The translations under genes were made by a program, and so were the position numbers. The notes beneath the pieces were generated by a model. The model was not told the DNA's origin, ran no database searches, and worked only from the letters and a program-made list of their open reading frames with translations. Below, in pieces: positions 1 to 6,092 of a stretch of DNA of 16,040 nucleotides (position 1 is its first letter; each line of letters starts with the position of its first letter). The stretch is from CAYLUN01 sp964386865 (GTDB lineage Bacteria > Verrucomicrobiota > Kiritimatiellia > RFP12 > UBA1067): positions 1 to 16,040 of the forward strand of contig CAYLUN010000114.1 of NCBI GenBank assembly GCA_964386865.1. Reading direction: 5' to 3'.

Positions 1-1
1 A

Positions 2-772
2 CTCGCCGGGCTCCAGAAAACGTACGGTGTGGACGGCTTCAAGCTCGACGCGGGCGACACGACCTTCTACAAAGAGGCCTACCTGGCCCACGAGAAGCTC
101 AGCGCCGATGAGCACGCGGGGCGCTTCGGCGAGATCGGCCTCGCCTTCCCGCTCAACGAGTACCGCGCCTGCTGGAAGCTGGCCGGGCGCCCGCTCGTGC
201 AGCGCCTGCGCGACAAGAGCCACAGCTGGGACGACTTGAGCAGGCTCATCCCTGACATGATCGCCTCCGGCCTGCTGGGCTACGCGTTCGTCTGCCCCGA
301 CCTGATCGGCGGCGGCGAGTTCCAGTCGTTCCTCAACGCGTCAAGCATCGACCAAGACCTCGTGGTTCGCTCGGCGCAGACCCACGCGCTCGCGCCCATG
401 ATGCAGTTCTCGGTCGCGCCGTGGCGCGTGCTGGACGCGGCGCACCTCGGCGCGGTCAAGAAGGCCGTCGCGCTGCGCATGCGCTTCACGCCGCGCATCC
501 TCGACCTCGCCCGCTCCAGCGCGGCCAGTGGCGAACCGATGCTGCGCCCGCTGGCCTACGCGTTCCCCGACGGCGGCTTCGAGAGCGTCAAGGATCAGTT
601 CATGATGGGCGACAGCCTGATGGTCGCGCCGATGATGACAAAGGGAAACACCCGCACGATCCGCTTTCCGAAGGGCCTCTGGACGGCCGACGACGGCAGC
701 GTGATCGAGGGGCCGGCCGAGAGGACGCTCGACGTGCCGCTCGACCGCCTGCCATATTTCGAGCGACGCTAG
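2..772 (+). CDS. Glycoside hydrolase family 31, C-terminal part (5' end outside window)
   Basis: This frame is open from the first full codon (position 2), so the N-terminus lies outside the window; 256 residues are visible. The stretch GFKLDAGD carries the expected GH31 nucleophile Asp (codon 47-49), and the Asp of LRDKSHSW (codon 212-214) sits where the GH31 acid/base is expected. The following LLGYAFVCPDLIGGGEF and MMQFSVAPWR blocks resemble the branch of GH31 that includes animal MYORG, an alpha-galactosidase, more than classical alpha-glucosidases. The last third (FMMGDSLMVAPMM, then a beta-rich end) is the usual post-barrel beta domain. The family hydrolyses alpha-glycosidic bonds with retention; the substrate here cannot be read. 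It ends 32 bp before the oxoamine synthase and could share its transcript. The GH31 assignment is strong; the subfamily is an inference. Confidence 0.87.
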   Translation, partial: LAGLQKTYGVDGFKLDAGDTTFYKEAYLAHEKLSADEHAGRFGEIGLAFPLNEYRACWKLAGRPLVQRLRDKSHSWDDLSRLIPDMIASGLLGYAFVCPDLIGGGEFQSFLNASSIDQDLVVRSAQTHALAPMMQFSVAPWRVLDAAHLGAVKKAVALRMRFTPRILDLARSSAASGEPMLRPLAYAFPDGGFESVKDQFMMGDSLMVAPMMTKGNTRTIRFPKGLWTADDGSVIEGPAERTLDVPLDRLPYFERR

Positions 773-804
773 CATACGTACGTTTACGAAAAGGGGGACG
801 ATCC

Positions 805-2064
805 ATGAGCACCTGTCACTTCGAGGATTTTCTGCCCGACGGCGGACGGCACGATCTGTTCGACAAATTGCAGCGCCTCGACGCGTTTCTTAAAGAAGGA
901 ACCCATGGCGGAGCGGTCGGCCTCGGCGTCCTGAACCTGACCGGCGCGAACCCGATCTCCCGCCTGCGCGGGCACGACGGCGAGGACCGCGACGTCATCA
1001 TGCTCGGCTCGAACTCCTACTTGAACCTGACGACCCACCCGAAGGTGGTCGCCGCCGCGCGGGCCGCGCTCGACACGTACGGCTACGGCGCGGGCGCGGT
1101 CTCGCTCTACGCGGGCGTCACGGACTTGCACCGCCAGCTGGAAGCCGCCATCGCACGCTTCTACGGCACCGAGTCGGCGCTGCTCTTCCCCAGCGGCTAC
1201 GGCGCGAACGTCGGCGTCCTCTCGGCCCTGTGCGGCCCCGGCGACGTGATCATCAACGACGCGGCGAACCACGCCTCCATCCTGGACGGCGGCGTGCTGT
1301 CGCGCGCGGAGCTGAAGGTCTACCCCCACAACAGCATGGAGGGGCTGGAGCGCGTCCTGCGGCGCCTGCCCGACAGCCAGGCCGGCCGCCTGATCGTCAC
1401 GGACGGCGTCTTCTCGATGCACGGCGACCTCGCCCCGCTGGATCGCATCGTCGCGCTGGCCCGCCGCTACGGCGCGCGCGTCATGGTGGACGATGCCCAC
1501 GGGGTCGGCATCGTCGGCCCGACCGGCCGCGGCACGGCCGAGGCCTTCGGCGTCCTGGCAGATATTGACATCCACGTGGCGATGCTGAGCAAGGCCCCCG
1601 GCGGGCTCGGCGGCTTCGCGGCTGGGCGCCGCGAGCTGATCCAGTACCTGCAGTTCTACGCGCGCACCTACTTTTTCTCCACGGCCCTCCCCGCCCCCGT
1701 CTGCGCAGGCCTGCTGGAGGTCTTCAAGCTCTTCGAAGCCGACCAGGCCGGCCGGGCGCAGCTGCTGGCGCGCGTCGCCCAGCTCAAGGACCTGCTGGGC
1801 GCGGCCGGCTTCCGCATCGGCGAGTCGGCGTCCGGCATCGTGCCCCTGCTCGTCGGCGACGAGGAGCTGCTCTACGCCTTCCAGCGCCGCCTGTTCGAAA
1901 AGGGCGTCTACGCGAACACGGTCACCTACCCGGCCGTGCGCCGCCGCGAGTGCCGTATCCGCTTCTGCGTAATGGGCACGCTCACGCCGGAGGAGATCGG
2001 GCGGGCCGCCGCGCTGATCGCCGAGACGGGCCGCGAGCTCGGGCTCATCGGAGGCCCCGCTTGA
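805..2064 (+). CDS. PLP-dependent alpha-oxoamine synthase (serine palmitoyltransferase / AONS family)
   Basis: A 419-residue fold-type I PLP enzyme that condenses an amino acid with an acyl-thioester and releases CO2. The Schiff-base lysine is K263 in MLSKAPGGLGG, the cofactor-binding aspartate and histidine are D229 and H232 in VDDAHGVG, and the ring-stacking histidine is H156 in NHAS. The N-terminal MLGSNSYLNLTTHP (67-80) is closer to serine palmitoyltransferase-type LGSN.YL.LT.HP than to BioF. Length is normal for the family. The start follows an AGGGGG ribosome site 7-8 bases upstream. The gene overlaps the next one by the TTGA stop/start, so the two are translationally coupled. Serine palmitoyltransferase, 8-amino-7-oxononanoate synthase and 2-amino-3-ketobutyrate ligase all share this fold. 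The dehydrogenase partner and the absence of biotin genes favour a lipid role, which is inference. Confidence 0.92.
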   Translation: MSTCHFEDFLPDGGRHDLFDKLQRLDAFLKEGTHGGAVGLGVLNLTGANPISRLRGHDGEDRDVIMLGSNSYLNLTTHPKVVAAARAALDTYGYGAGAVSLYAGVTDLHRQLEAAIARFYGTESALLFPSGYGANVGVLSALCGPGDVIINDAANHASILDGGVLSRAELKVYPHNSMEGLERVLRRLPDSQAGRLIVTDGVFSMHGDLAPLDRIVALARRYGARVMVDDAHGVGIVGPTGRGTAEAFGVLADIDIHVAMLSKAPGGLGGFAAGRRELIQYLQFYARTYFFSTALPAPVCAGLLEVFKLFEADQAGRAQLLARVAQLKDLLGAAGFRIGESASGIVPLLVGDEELLYAFQRRLFEKGVYANTVTYPAVRRRECRIRFCVMGTLTPEEIGRAAALIAETGRELGLIGGPA

Positions 2065-3035
2065 CCCGCGTCGCGGTCACGGGCGCGGCGGGCTTCATCG
2101 GCCTGCAAACCGTGCGCGAGGCGCTGCGGCGCGGCTGGCGCGTCGACGCCCTGATCCACCGCAGGAGCCACCCCGAGCTGGAGGCGCTGGCCGCCGGCGG
2201 CGCGGTGCGCCTGACGCGGGCCGACCTATCGGACCGCGGCCAGGCGCGGGCCGCGCTCCGCGCCGGGGACGCGCCGGACGCCGTGATCCACTGCGCGGGC
2301 CGCGCCTCGGACGTCGGCTGGCCGCGCGAGTTCCGGCGGGCGAACTTCGACAGCGTCGTCAACCTCGGCCTGCTCTGCCGCGAAACGGGCATCAGCCGCC
2401 TCGTCTTCGTCTCGACGACCGACGTCTATGGCCTGCGCGACTTCTGCGGTGAGGCCGAGGACGAGCTGCCGCTCGACACGTCCGCCCGCAACCCCTACCC
2501 GCGCTACAAAATCAGGGCCGAGCAGTGGCTGCGCGCGAACCTGCCTCCCGCGCGCTACGCCATCATCCGGCCGGCCGCGGTCTGGGGCGAGGGCGACCCG
2601 ACGCTGACCCCACGGTTCCGGGCGTTTCTGGCGAGCAGCCCTTACATCGTCCACTTCGGCCGCTGGCGTGGCCAGAACCGGTGGCCGCTCGCCGACGTCC
2701 GCACGGTCGCGGCGGCGAACTGCCTCGCGGCCGTCAGGCCCGAGGCCGCCGGACAGGCGATCAACGTGCTCGATTCGGATCGCACGACGATTGAGGCCTT
2801 CTACCGGCAGCTCGCCGCGCAGTATTTTCCGGATCGGCGCTTCCGGTCGATCACCCTGCCGTACGCGTGCGGCGCGGCGTTGGGCGGCGCGATCTCGCTG
2901 CTCTCAAACCTGCTCAACCTGCGCCACCCGTTCGCCGACCCCTCGCTCTACGCGCTCCGCTCGGTCAGCCACAACCTCGACTTCAGCAACGCGCGCTTGC
3001 GCAGCCTCTTCGCGCAGGCCGGCGAAGCGCTCTGA
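2061..3035 (+). CDS. Extended short-chain dehydrogenase (NAD-dependent epimerase/dehydratase, 3beta-HSD-like)
   Basis: A 324-residue extended SDR. The nucleotide-binding glycine motif TGAAGFIG is at residues 7-14, HCAG at 77-80, the catalytic serine in VSTTDVYG (S118), and the YxxxK pair is Y146/K150 in YPRYK. The C-terminal HNLDFSNARLRSLF pattern is common in 3beta-hydroxysteroid-dehydrogenase-like SDRs. I chose the TTG at 2061 because GGAGG lies 7 bases upstream (2049-2053) and the glycine motif then starts at the normal distance. Upstream ATG codons in this frame would overlap the oxoamine synthase deeply. With an oxoamine synthase directly upstream, reduction of the resulting 3-keto group is a reasonable role, comparable to bacterial ceramide reductase CerR, which is also an extended SDR. 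The substrate is not determinable here; sugar epimerase is the alternative. Confidence 0.9.
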   Translation: MTRVAVTGAAGFIGLQTVREALRRGWRVDALIHRRSHPELEALAAGGAVRLTRADLSDRGQARAALRAGDAPDAVIHCAGRASDVGWPREFRRANFDSVVNLGLLCRETGISRLVFVSTTDVYGLRDFCGEAEDELPLDTSARNPYPRYKIRAEQWLRANLPPARYAIIRPAAVWGEGDPTLTPRFRAFLASSPYIVHFGRWRGQNRWPLADVRTVAAANCLAAVRPEAAGQAINVLDSDRTTIEAFYRQLAAQYFPDRRFRSITLPYACGAALGGAISLLSNLLNLRHPFADPSLYALRSVSHNLDFSNARLRSLFAQAGEAL

Positions 3036-3043
3036 CGATCGAA

Positions 3044-3060
3044 GGTCAGAGGTCAGAGGT
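3044..3060. repeat. GGTCAGA heptamer tandem repeat (2.4 copies)
   Basis: Two perfect copies of GGTCAGA plus GGT, starting 9 bp after the stop of the dehydrogenase gene. It is very short, and is recorded because three other microrepeat families occur in neighbouring gaps of this window. Confidence 0.7.
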
Positions 3061-3120
3061 TGGCGATCCGCCCGCATGCGCCCTCTTCCACGTTGGCGTT
3101 CGGCTTTCCATTTACGGGCC

Positions 3121-3155
3121 CACAAGCGAATTCACCCACGTTTGCTTGTGTTTGT
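3121..3155 (+). terminator. Possible rho-independent terminator after the dehydrogenase gene
   Basis: A 10-bp stem, 3121-3130 (CACAAGCGAA) with 3141-3150 (TTTGCTTGTG), contains one G-T wobble and a 10-base loop. It is followed by TTTGT on the plus strand. It lies 86 bp after the stop codon. The T tract is short and the stem is not GC-rich, so it may only be a hairpin. Confidence 0.35.
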
Positions 3156-3255
3156 AGTGGCGCGAATCGTTTTTTGGTCATAATTAGAATTGCTGTATGC
3201 CCGGGCGCACCGTCGATTCACGGACCAAGCGCCAGACGACGCAAGGATAGCCGAC

Positions 3256-3322
3256 CTGTAGCTCCGCCGCTGTGTCGGCGGAGAGGGGGCGTGTTTCCGG
3301 CGACACAGCGCCGGAACTACAG
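3256..3322. repeat. Inverted pair of hairpins with complementary loops (REP/BIME-like)
   Basis: Two 28-base arms in inverted orientation, each starting CTGTAG and each a perfect 8-bp hairpin. The first stem is CTCCGCCG/CGGCGGAG (3262-3269 with 3276-3283) with loop CTGTGT. The second is TTCCGGCG/CGCCGGAA (3295-3302 with 3309-3316) with loop ACACAG. The loops are exact reverse complements of each other. Comparing arm 1 with the reverse complement of arm 2 gives 24 of 28 identities. The four differences are two compensatory base-pair changes inside the stem (C-G to G-C and C-G to T-A). This is the signature of a structured repeat family under selection for pairing, as in BIME-type pairs of REP sequences. 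It lies between two convergent genes. Confidence 0.8.
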
Positions 3323-3414
3323 AGCCAGAGGATCGCCGTTGCGCCCCCGATACCCGACGCGGGCTGACGCATCTCGATTTTGACCCGTTGAGCCAGGTCT
3401 GCGTTTGCGGGGCG

Positions 3415-3448
3415 GATTAAGATTACGATTACGACCGTTTCGTAATCC
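3415..3448. repeat. GATTAC hexamer repeat with inverted copy (hairpin)
   Basis: GATTAA, GATTAC and GATTAC lie in tandem at 3415-3432. TCGTAATC follows at 3440-3447 and pairs with GATTACGA (3427-3434) as an 8-bp stem around a 5-base loop. It lies 48 bp beyond the stop of the minus-strand SH3 gene. There is no T tract, so I do not call it a terminator. Confidence 0.6.
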
Positions 3449-3495
3449 AGTCAGTTGACGTGATTGCCTCACCTGATACCGCCACTGAGTCGCCG

Positions 3496-4374
3496 TCACT
3501 CCGCCGGTCGAAGCTCGTCGGCGACGACCACGGGCAGGGCGACGCCCTTCAGGATCCAGCGGGTGCCGTCGACGATGACGGTCGCGCCGACGTGCGGATT
3601 GGCGTTCTCCCGGAGGGCCAGCAGGTGACAGATCGGCCGCGTCTCGCCGTCCGCCTGCGTCACGACCAAGCAGAACGGCGCGGCAAAGCCGCCGACCGTG
3701 CCGTAGTCCAAGACGCCTTTCAGCGCCACGCGCGCGCCTTGGTCGGCTGCCCCCGCGAGCGCCGCGCCCGCGAGCGCGGCCGGAACGGCTATCGGCGGCG
3801 GGGGCCAAGGCCGAGAAACGGCGGGCGGGGCGTTGGTCGCAGCGCCGGCGACCTCAGCCGGCGGCAGGTTTGTCGCAGGCGCCGGGGGCTCTTCGGGCGC
3901 ACCGCCCTCCGGCAGCTCCGCAAGCGGCTCCACCCGGTCGCGCAGCACCCAGACGTCAAGTCCGGCGGGCGGCCGGATCCGGAGCCAGTCCCCATAGGTG
4001 CCGCGCACCTCGACGCGGTCGCCCTTGTTCAGCGAAGCCACGGCGCGGAAGTTCAGCCCAGCTCCCGAGCGGATGCGGCTCTTGTCCGCCGTCACGGCGC
4101 CGTCGCGCACGAGTTCGCGGTAGACCCAGACGCTGACGCCCTCGGGCGGCTCGACCAACACCCAGACGGCTTCGTCCGGCAGCGCTCCGCGCACCGCCAG
4201 CTCCGTTCCAGCCGCCAGCCAGCCTACGGCCTCGCGCGTGGCGTTGGTGGACGCGTAGACGGCGGTGCGCCCCTCGATCACGCGCACGCGGACGGGCGCC
4301 TCTTCCGATGCGCCCGCCTGACACGCGCACGCTGCTGCGGCGGCTAACCATCTCTGAACGCGCGTCATCCTCAT
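3496..4374 (-). CDS. Exported protein with two bacterial SH3 domains
   Basis: 292 residues. An N-terminal hydrophobic Ala/Cys-rich stretch (about 8-20) looks like a signal peptide. It lacks a good Leu at -3 for a lipobox, so lipoprotein status is doubtful. Two SH3b-like repeats follow, about 28-90 and 94-150. The second has the typical RSGAGLNFRAVASLNKGD then GDWLRIRPP and WVLRDRV pattern. A Pro/Ala-rich linker covers about 156-210, then a beta-rich C-terminal domain of about 80 residues that I do not recognise. SH3b domains usually bind cell-wall peptides or mediate envelope contacts, so a periplasmic role is inferred. The start at 4374 (MRM...) follows GAAGGGG. An upstream extension to 4530 is rejected because it would run through the terminator and into the small basic protein gene. 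Confidence 0.82.
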   Translation of the reverse strand: MRMTRVQRWLAAAAACACQAGASEEAPVRVRVIEGRTAVYASTNATREAVGWLAAGTELAVRGALPDEAVWVLVEPPEGVSVWVYRELVRDGAVTADKSRIRSGAGLNFRAVASLNKGDRVEVRGTYGDWLRIRPPAGLDVWVLRDRVEPLAELPEGGAPEEPPAPATNLPPAEVAGAATNAPPAVSRPWPPPPIAVPAALAGAALAGAADQGARVALKGVLDYGTVGGFAAPFCLVVTQADGETRPICHLLALRENANPHVGATVIVDGTRWILKGVALPVVVADELRPAE

Positions 4375-4400
4375 ACGCCCCTTCAGCCGTCCCCGGAAAA

Positions 4401-4449
4401 CGGAAAAACCGCATGCGCACATCCCCGTGGGGAGAGAGCCGCATGCGGT
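4401..4449 (-). terminator. Rho-independent terminator of the small basic protein gene
   Basis: Read on the minus strand, ACCGCATGCG (RNA-sense, 4449-4440) pairs perfectly over 10 bp with CGCATGCGGT (4417-4408). A 22-base loop includes CCCC and GGGG that can pair weakly. It is followed by TTTTTCCGTTTT. It lies 34 bp after the stop of the small basic protein gene and just before the SH3 gene, so it probably insulates the two. Confidence 0.8.
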
Positions 4450-4483
4450 GAACGTGATAATCGGACAGGTTACGTCGCCGGGC

Positions 4484-4639
4484 CTAGACGTCCGGCTTGG
4501 TCTTGCGCAGGCCGAGACCGCGATCGCCATCTTTCCACTGGCCGCGCTTCTTCAGCGTGTTGACGCGCTCGAAACGCTTCAACACGTTGCGCTTGGCCGT
4601 AATCTTGCCCGAACCCTTCAAACTGGTATGCTGACTCAT
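4484..4639 (-). CDS. Small basic protein of the Chlamydiae/Verrucomicrobia type
   Basis: A 51-residue, strongly basic protein starting MSQHTSLKGSGK, continuing RNVLKRFERVNTLKKRGQW and ending RKTKPDV. It matches the short protein family described as the Chlamydia/Verrucomicrobia small basic protein, with its MSQH.SLK start, VLKRFER core and W.dGD region. The function is not established; charge and size suggest RNA or ribosome binding, which is inference. The start at 4639 follows AGAGGAGAAGAGG, a strong purine-rich ribosome site. A sigma70-like promoter lies upstream and a clear terminator downstream, so it is probably a single-gene unit with high expression. It is the best taxonomic marker in the window and is easily missed because of its size. 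Confidence 0.9.
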   Translation of the reverse strand: MSQHTSLKGSGKITAKRNVLKRFERVNTLKKRGQWKDGDRGLGLRKTKPDV

Positions 4640-4693
4640 GATCGCCTCTTCTCCTCTTCACGCCCGCCTTCGTCGTCAGACGTAAGGTGATTG

Positions 4694-4721
4694 AGAATAC
4701 CAAAAACCGACCGCAATTCAA
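4694..4721 (-). promoter_or_regulatory. Possible promoter of the small basic protein gene
   Basis: On the minus strand TTGAAT (4721-4716) and TATTCT (4699-4694) are separated by 16 bases, each matching 4 of 6 consensus positions. The region is locally AT-rich in a GC-rich genome. The predicted leader would be about 50 bases, ending in the strong ribosome site. Confidence 0.4.
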
Positions 4722-4795
4722 CCGCAAAGAATGCTTTAGGCAAGATTTTCGACTCGGCCACCCAAAACAGGGCGCTCCCAGCGTCATCTTAGCCT

Positions 4796-4857
4796 CTGCC
4801 TATTGCCGTCTACTGCCCACTGCTTGCTGCTTACTGCCACTGCCTACTACCCACTGA
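4796..4857. repeat. Degenerate TACTGCC heptamer array
   Basis: About eight degenerate units related to (C)TACTGCC / TTACTGCC / CCACTGC run through this stretch. The stop codon and the last residues of the phosphofructokinase gene (minus strand) lie inside it. The rest of the 4640-4846 gap holds the small-protein promoter and nothing else recognisable. Confidence 0.65.
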
Positions 4858-6043
4858 GCTGGGCGAACCGGGCGCTGGGCGGCAGGGCGCCGACCAGCGG
4901 CCGCGCGTAGTCGATGAAGGCCTGCGTCACGTTGTTTCCCGCCTTGTTGATGAAGGCGTCGGGCATATGGCGCGTCTCCTTCGCGACGCTGCGCAGCTCC
5001 ACCACCTCGAAATCCACGCCGTACTTCTTGGTCTGCCTGCGCTTGATGGCCACCGACCCGCTGCGCACGCCGTCGCACACCGCGGCCTGTACCGCCGCCG
5101 CGCCCACGAGCCGCGCCTCCAAGGCGTCGCTGGCTGAGGCGATCCCCGGGAACGAGCGCTGGAGGTAGCCGAAGGTGTCGGCGCGCACGCGCTTAATGCC
5201 CGCCTGCTCCTTGACCACCTTGGCCAGCAGGTCACCCAGCGCGCCGGTGCCGCTCAGCTGCACGTTCCCGTGCGAGTCGGTCTCCTGCGTGAACTTCGCG
5301 ATAATCGGCGTGCCGTCCTTGTCCGCGATGCCCTCAGACACCGCCACCACGCAGCGGCCGTACTTCTTCACCGCCGCCTTCACGTCCTTCACGAAGCCCT
5401 CGACGCTGAACGGCCGCTCGGGCAGGTAGACCAGGTGCGGGCCGTCGTCGTCGTCCTCGCGGGCCAACGCCGCCGCCGCCGTCAGGAAGCCGGCGTTGCG
5501 TCCCATGATCACGTCGATCTTCACCCCGCCCAGCGCGCGGTTGTCGAGGTCGTCGCCCTTGATCGCGCACGCCACGAAGCGCGCCGCGCTGCCGTAGCCC
5601 GGCGTGTGGTCGTTCTCGCGCAGGTCGTTGTCGATCGTCTTGGGGATGTGGAAGCAGCCGATGTCGTAGCCCGCCTTCACGGCCTCCTCGTTGATGATGT
5701 GGACCGTCTCCGCCGAGTCGTTGCCGCCGATGTAGAAGAAGTAGCGCACCTCGAGCTTGCGCAGCACGCGGAAGATCGCCTGGCAGTCTTCGGGCGTCGG
5801 CTTGCGGCGCACCGAGCCGAGCGCGGACGAGGGCGTGTTGGCGACCGCCTCGAGCGTCTTGCGGCTCTCCTTGCGCAGGTCGATCAAATGCTCATGTATG
5901 ATGCCCTGTATGCCGTGCAGGGCGCCGAAGATCTTGCCCACCGCCTGGCTGTCGCGGGCGGCCAGAACCGCGCCGACCAGGCTCTGGTTGATCACCATCG
6001 AAGGACCGCCGCTCTGGGCGATCAGCATGTTGCCTTTTTTCAC
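4847..6043 (-). CDS. pfp: Pyrophosphate-dependent 6-phosphofructokinase (PFP)
   Basis: 398 residues. It interconverts fructose 6-phosphate and fructose 1,6-bisphosphate in glycolysis/gluconeogenesis. Conserved blocks in order are NMLIAQSGGPS (5-15), YIGGNDS (104-110), HIPKTIDND (132-140), GYGSAARF (149-156) and MGRNAGFLT (180-188). An Asp directly after GGN, where ATP enzymes have GGDG, and a Lys in PKTIDND, where ATP enzymes have PGTIDND, are the known PPi-use signature. The start is GTG at 6043, with GAGGAG 7 bases upstream. The usual K-K-G-N-M-L-I-A-Q start of the family begins right there, so the longer frame up to 6106 is rejected. The C-terminus ends inside a heptamer repeat array. The gene diverges from the DUF721 gene. 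Confidence is high for the family and good for PPi dependence. Confidence 0.95.
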   Translation of the reverse strand: MKKGNMLIAQSGGPSMVINQSLVGAVLAARDSQAVGKIFGALHGIQGIIHEHLIDLRKESRKTLEAVANTPSSALGSVRRKPTPEDCQAIFRVLRKLEVRYFFYIGGNDSAETVHIINEEAVKAGYDIGCFHIPKTIDNDLRENDHTPGYGSAARFVACAIKGDDLDNRALGGVKIDVIMGRNAGFLTAAAALAREDDDDGPHLVYLPERPFSVEGFVKDVKAAVKKYGRCVVAVSEGIADKDGTPIIAKFTQETDSHGNVQLSGTGALGDLLAKVVKEQAGIKRVRADTFGYLQRSFPGIASASDALEARLVGAAAVQAAVCDGVRSGSVAIKRRQTKKYGVDFEVVELRSVAKETRHMPDAFINKAGNNVTQAFIDYARPLVGALPPSARFAQLSG

Positions 6044-6073
6044 GTCTCGTCTCCTCTTCACGTCGTTCAGCGC

Positions 6074-6083
6074 ATTATGATAC
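6074..6083. promoter_or_regulatory. Possible bidirectional promoter core between pfp and the DUF721 gene
   Basis: The only AT-rich patch in the 49-bp divergent gap is ATTATGATAC. It reads as TATGAT (6076-6081) on the plus strand and as TATCAT or CATAAT on the minus strand. On the minus strand a TTGCCT lies 18 bases upstream of TATCAT. No good -35 is seen on the plus strand. The plus-strand start codon is only 11 bases beyond TATGAT. Confidence 0.45.
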
Positions 6084-6092
6084 ACTGCCCCC

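Larger units (their letters stand above)
3036..3495. other. 460-bp non-coding gap rich in short repeats
   Basis: No convincing gene. Frames of up to about 107 codons exist but have arginine/proline-rich, family-less translations without ribosome sites. In order the gap holds a GGTCAGA microrepeat, a terminator-like hairpin, a GTAGTGGCGC motif (3154-3163) shared with the gap at 9952-9961, a few AT-rich bases around 3170-3195, a paired-hairpin inverted repeat (3256-3322) and a GATTAC hexamer repeat with an inverted copy (3415-3448). The two flanking genes converge here, so no promoter is expected. Confidence 0.7.

Noticed and set aside
421..804. Upstream in-frame extension of the oxoamine synthase into the GH31 gene.
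   Set aside because: It would overlap the GH31 frame out of phase and reads as low-complexity Arg-rich sequence. The ATG at 805 has a ribosome site and fits family length.
3256..3322. Simple rho-independent terminator for the convergent genes.
   Set aside because: Neither hairpin is followed by a T tract on either strand, and the inverted duplicate arms with compensatory changes are not explained by a terminator.
3060..3383. Small genes in the 3036-3495 gap.
   Set aside because: Frames of up to 107 codons run through hairpin repeats, lack ribosome sites and have no recognisable family. Random open frames of this size are common at this GC content.
4375..4530. Longer start for the SH3 protein on the minus strand.
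   Set aside because: The extension crosses a terminator hairpin and overlaps the small basic protein gene. A good signal peptide begins at 4374.
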